A stretch of 15,331 nt of DNA, taken from Vulcanimicrobiota bacterium. GTDB lineage: Bacteria > Vulcanimicrobiota > Vulcanimicrobiia > Vulcanimicrobiales > Vulcanimicrobiaceae. This document shows positions 15,278 to 15,331 of the stretch, one piece after another; positions within the stretch are counted from its first letter, which is position 1, and each line of letters begins with the position of its first letter. The stretch lies in the NCBI GenBank assembly GCA_019237435.1, contig JAFAHB010000220.1, forward strand, positions 1 to 15,331, given 5' to 3'. The translations under genes and the position numbers were made by a program. Under the pieces are notes generated by a model. The model was given only the letters and a program-made list of their open reading frames with translations, was not told the DNA's origin and did not search any database.

Positions 15278-15331
15278 CGTCATCGACCGGCAACGCGAAA
15301 CCGATGCTGCGCTCTTCATCGAAGCGCGATT
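15258..15331 (+). CDS. N-terminal fragment of a gene cut by the right edge (possibly an M20-type peptidase)
   Basis: An open frame from ATG 15258 runs to the window end: MVKKALDVIDRQRETDAALF, then IEAR. It overlaps the last 20 bases of the channel gene, a common operon arrangement. The opening resembles the first helix of M20-family dipeptidases (ALxYIDxxRxxxLxELxxLL), but 24 residues are too few to be sure. GTG at 15261 is an alternative start. There is no strong ribosome-binding site. Confidence 0.5.
   Translation, partial: MVKKALDVIDRQRETDAALFIEAR

Noticed and set aside
1..15331. tRNA, rRNA, CRISPR, transposase, prophage or defence genes
   Set aside because: None were seen on either strand. 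Apart from four gaps of 62 to 211 bases, the window is almost fully taken up by housekeeping coding sequence.

Overview
This window is dominated by an operon for respiratory complex I (proton-pumping NADH:quinone oxidoreductase, NDH-1), read on the minus strand. The order nuoA-B-C-D-E-F-G-H-I-J-K-L runs from about 11273 down to the left edge, where nuoL is cut. nuoM and nuoN would be expected beyond base 1. nuoC and nuoD are separate genes, and nuoE, nuoF and nuoG are present, so this is the complete 14-subunit NADH-oxidising type. DNA is GC-rich and rich in CGATCG-like words. Most neighbouring nuo genes overlap or nearly touch, which suggests translational coupling. The organism is a free-living aerobic or facultatively respiring bacterium. 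The GC-rich style and the short dispersed repeats (minus-strand translations such as CHPELVTPSGVEG) resemble uncultivated soil lineages such as Eremiobacterota, Dormibacterota or Acidobacteriota. That placement is a low-confidence guess.

Only two real gaps interrupt the operon: 183 bases between nuoK and nuoL and 211 bases between nuoD and nuoE. Each holds an imperfect long palindrome with ctttttcg/cgaaaaag inner arms, so they look like members of one palindromic repeat family. Fragments of a second repeat type lie inside coding sequence. One supplies the last ~18 residues of NuoF and the purine-rich ribosome-binding region of nuoG. Another is read through near the NuoG C-terminus.

Directly upstream of nuoA is a perfect 18-base dyad, TTGTGAA-N4-TTCACAA. 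It matches the operator of the NADH/NAD+-sensing repressor Rex, which would tie complex I expression to redox state. All expected Fe-S ligands are present in NuoB, E, F, G and I, including the extra N7 cysteines in NuoG. Quinone-site and NuoK/NuoA membrane carboxylates are also intact. The striking exception is NuoL, where the TM5 glutamate (Glu144 in E. coli) is glycine.

To the right of the operon (11390-15331) are five other genes: a small divergent putative lipoprotein with a carboxypeptidase-regulatory-like domain and a Pro/Thr-rich tail; a CPA1-type Na+/H+ antiporter; CobU, a cobalamin nucleotide-loop enzyme, probably co-transcribed with the antiporter; a plus-strand potassium-channel-like protein with a TIGFGD filter and a large uncharacterised cytoplasmic domain; and the first codons of another plus-strand gene cut by the right edge. 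No RNA genes, CRISPR arrays, transposases or phage genes were seen. I found no convincing new multi-gene system. The window's interest lies in the NuoL substitution, the Rex operator and the repeats inside the operon.
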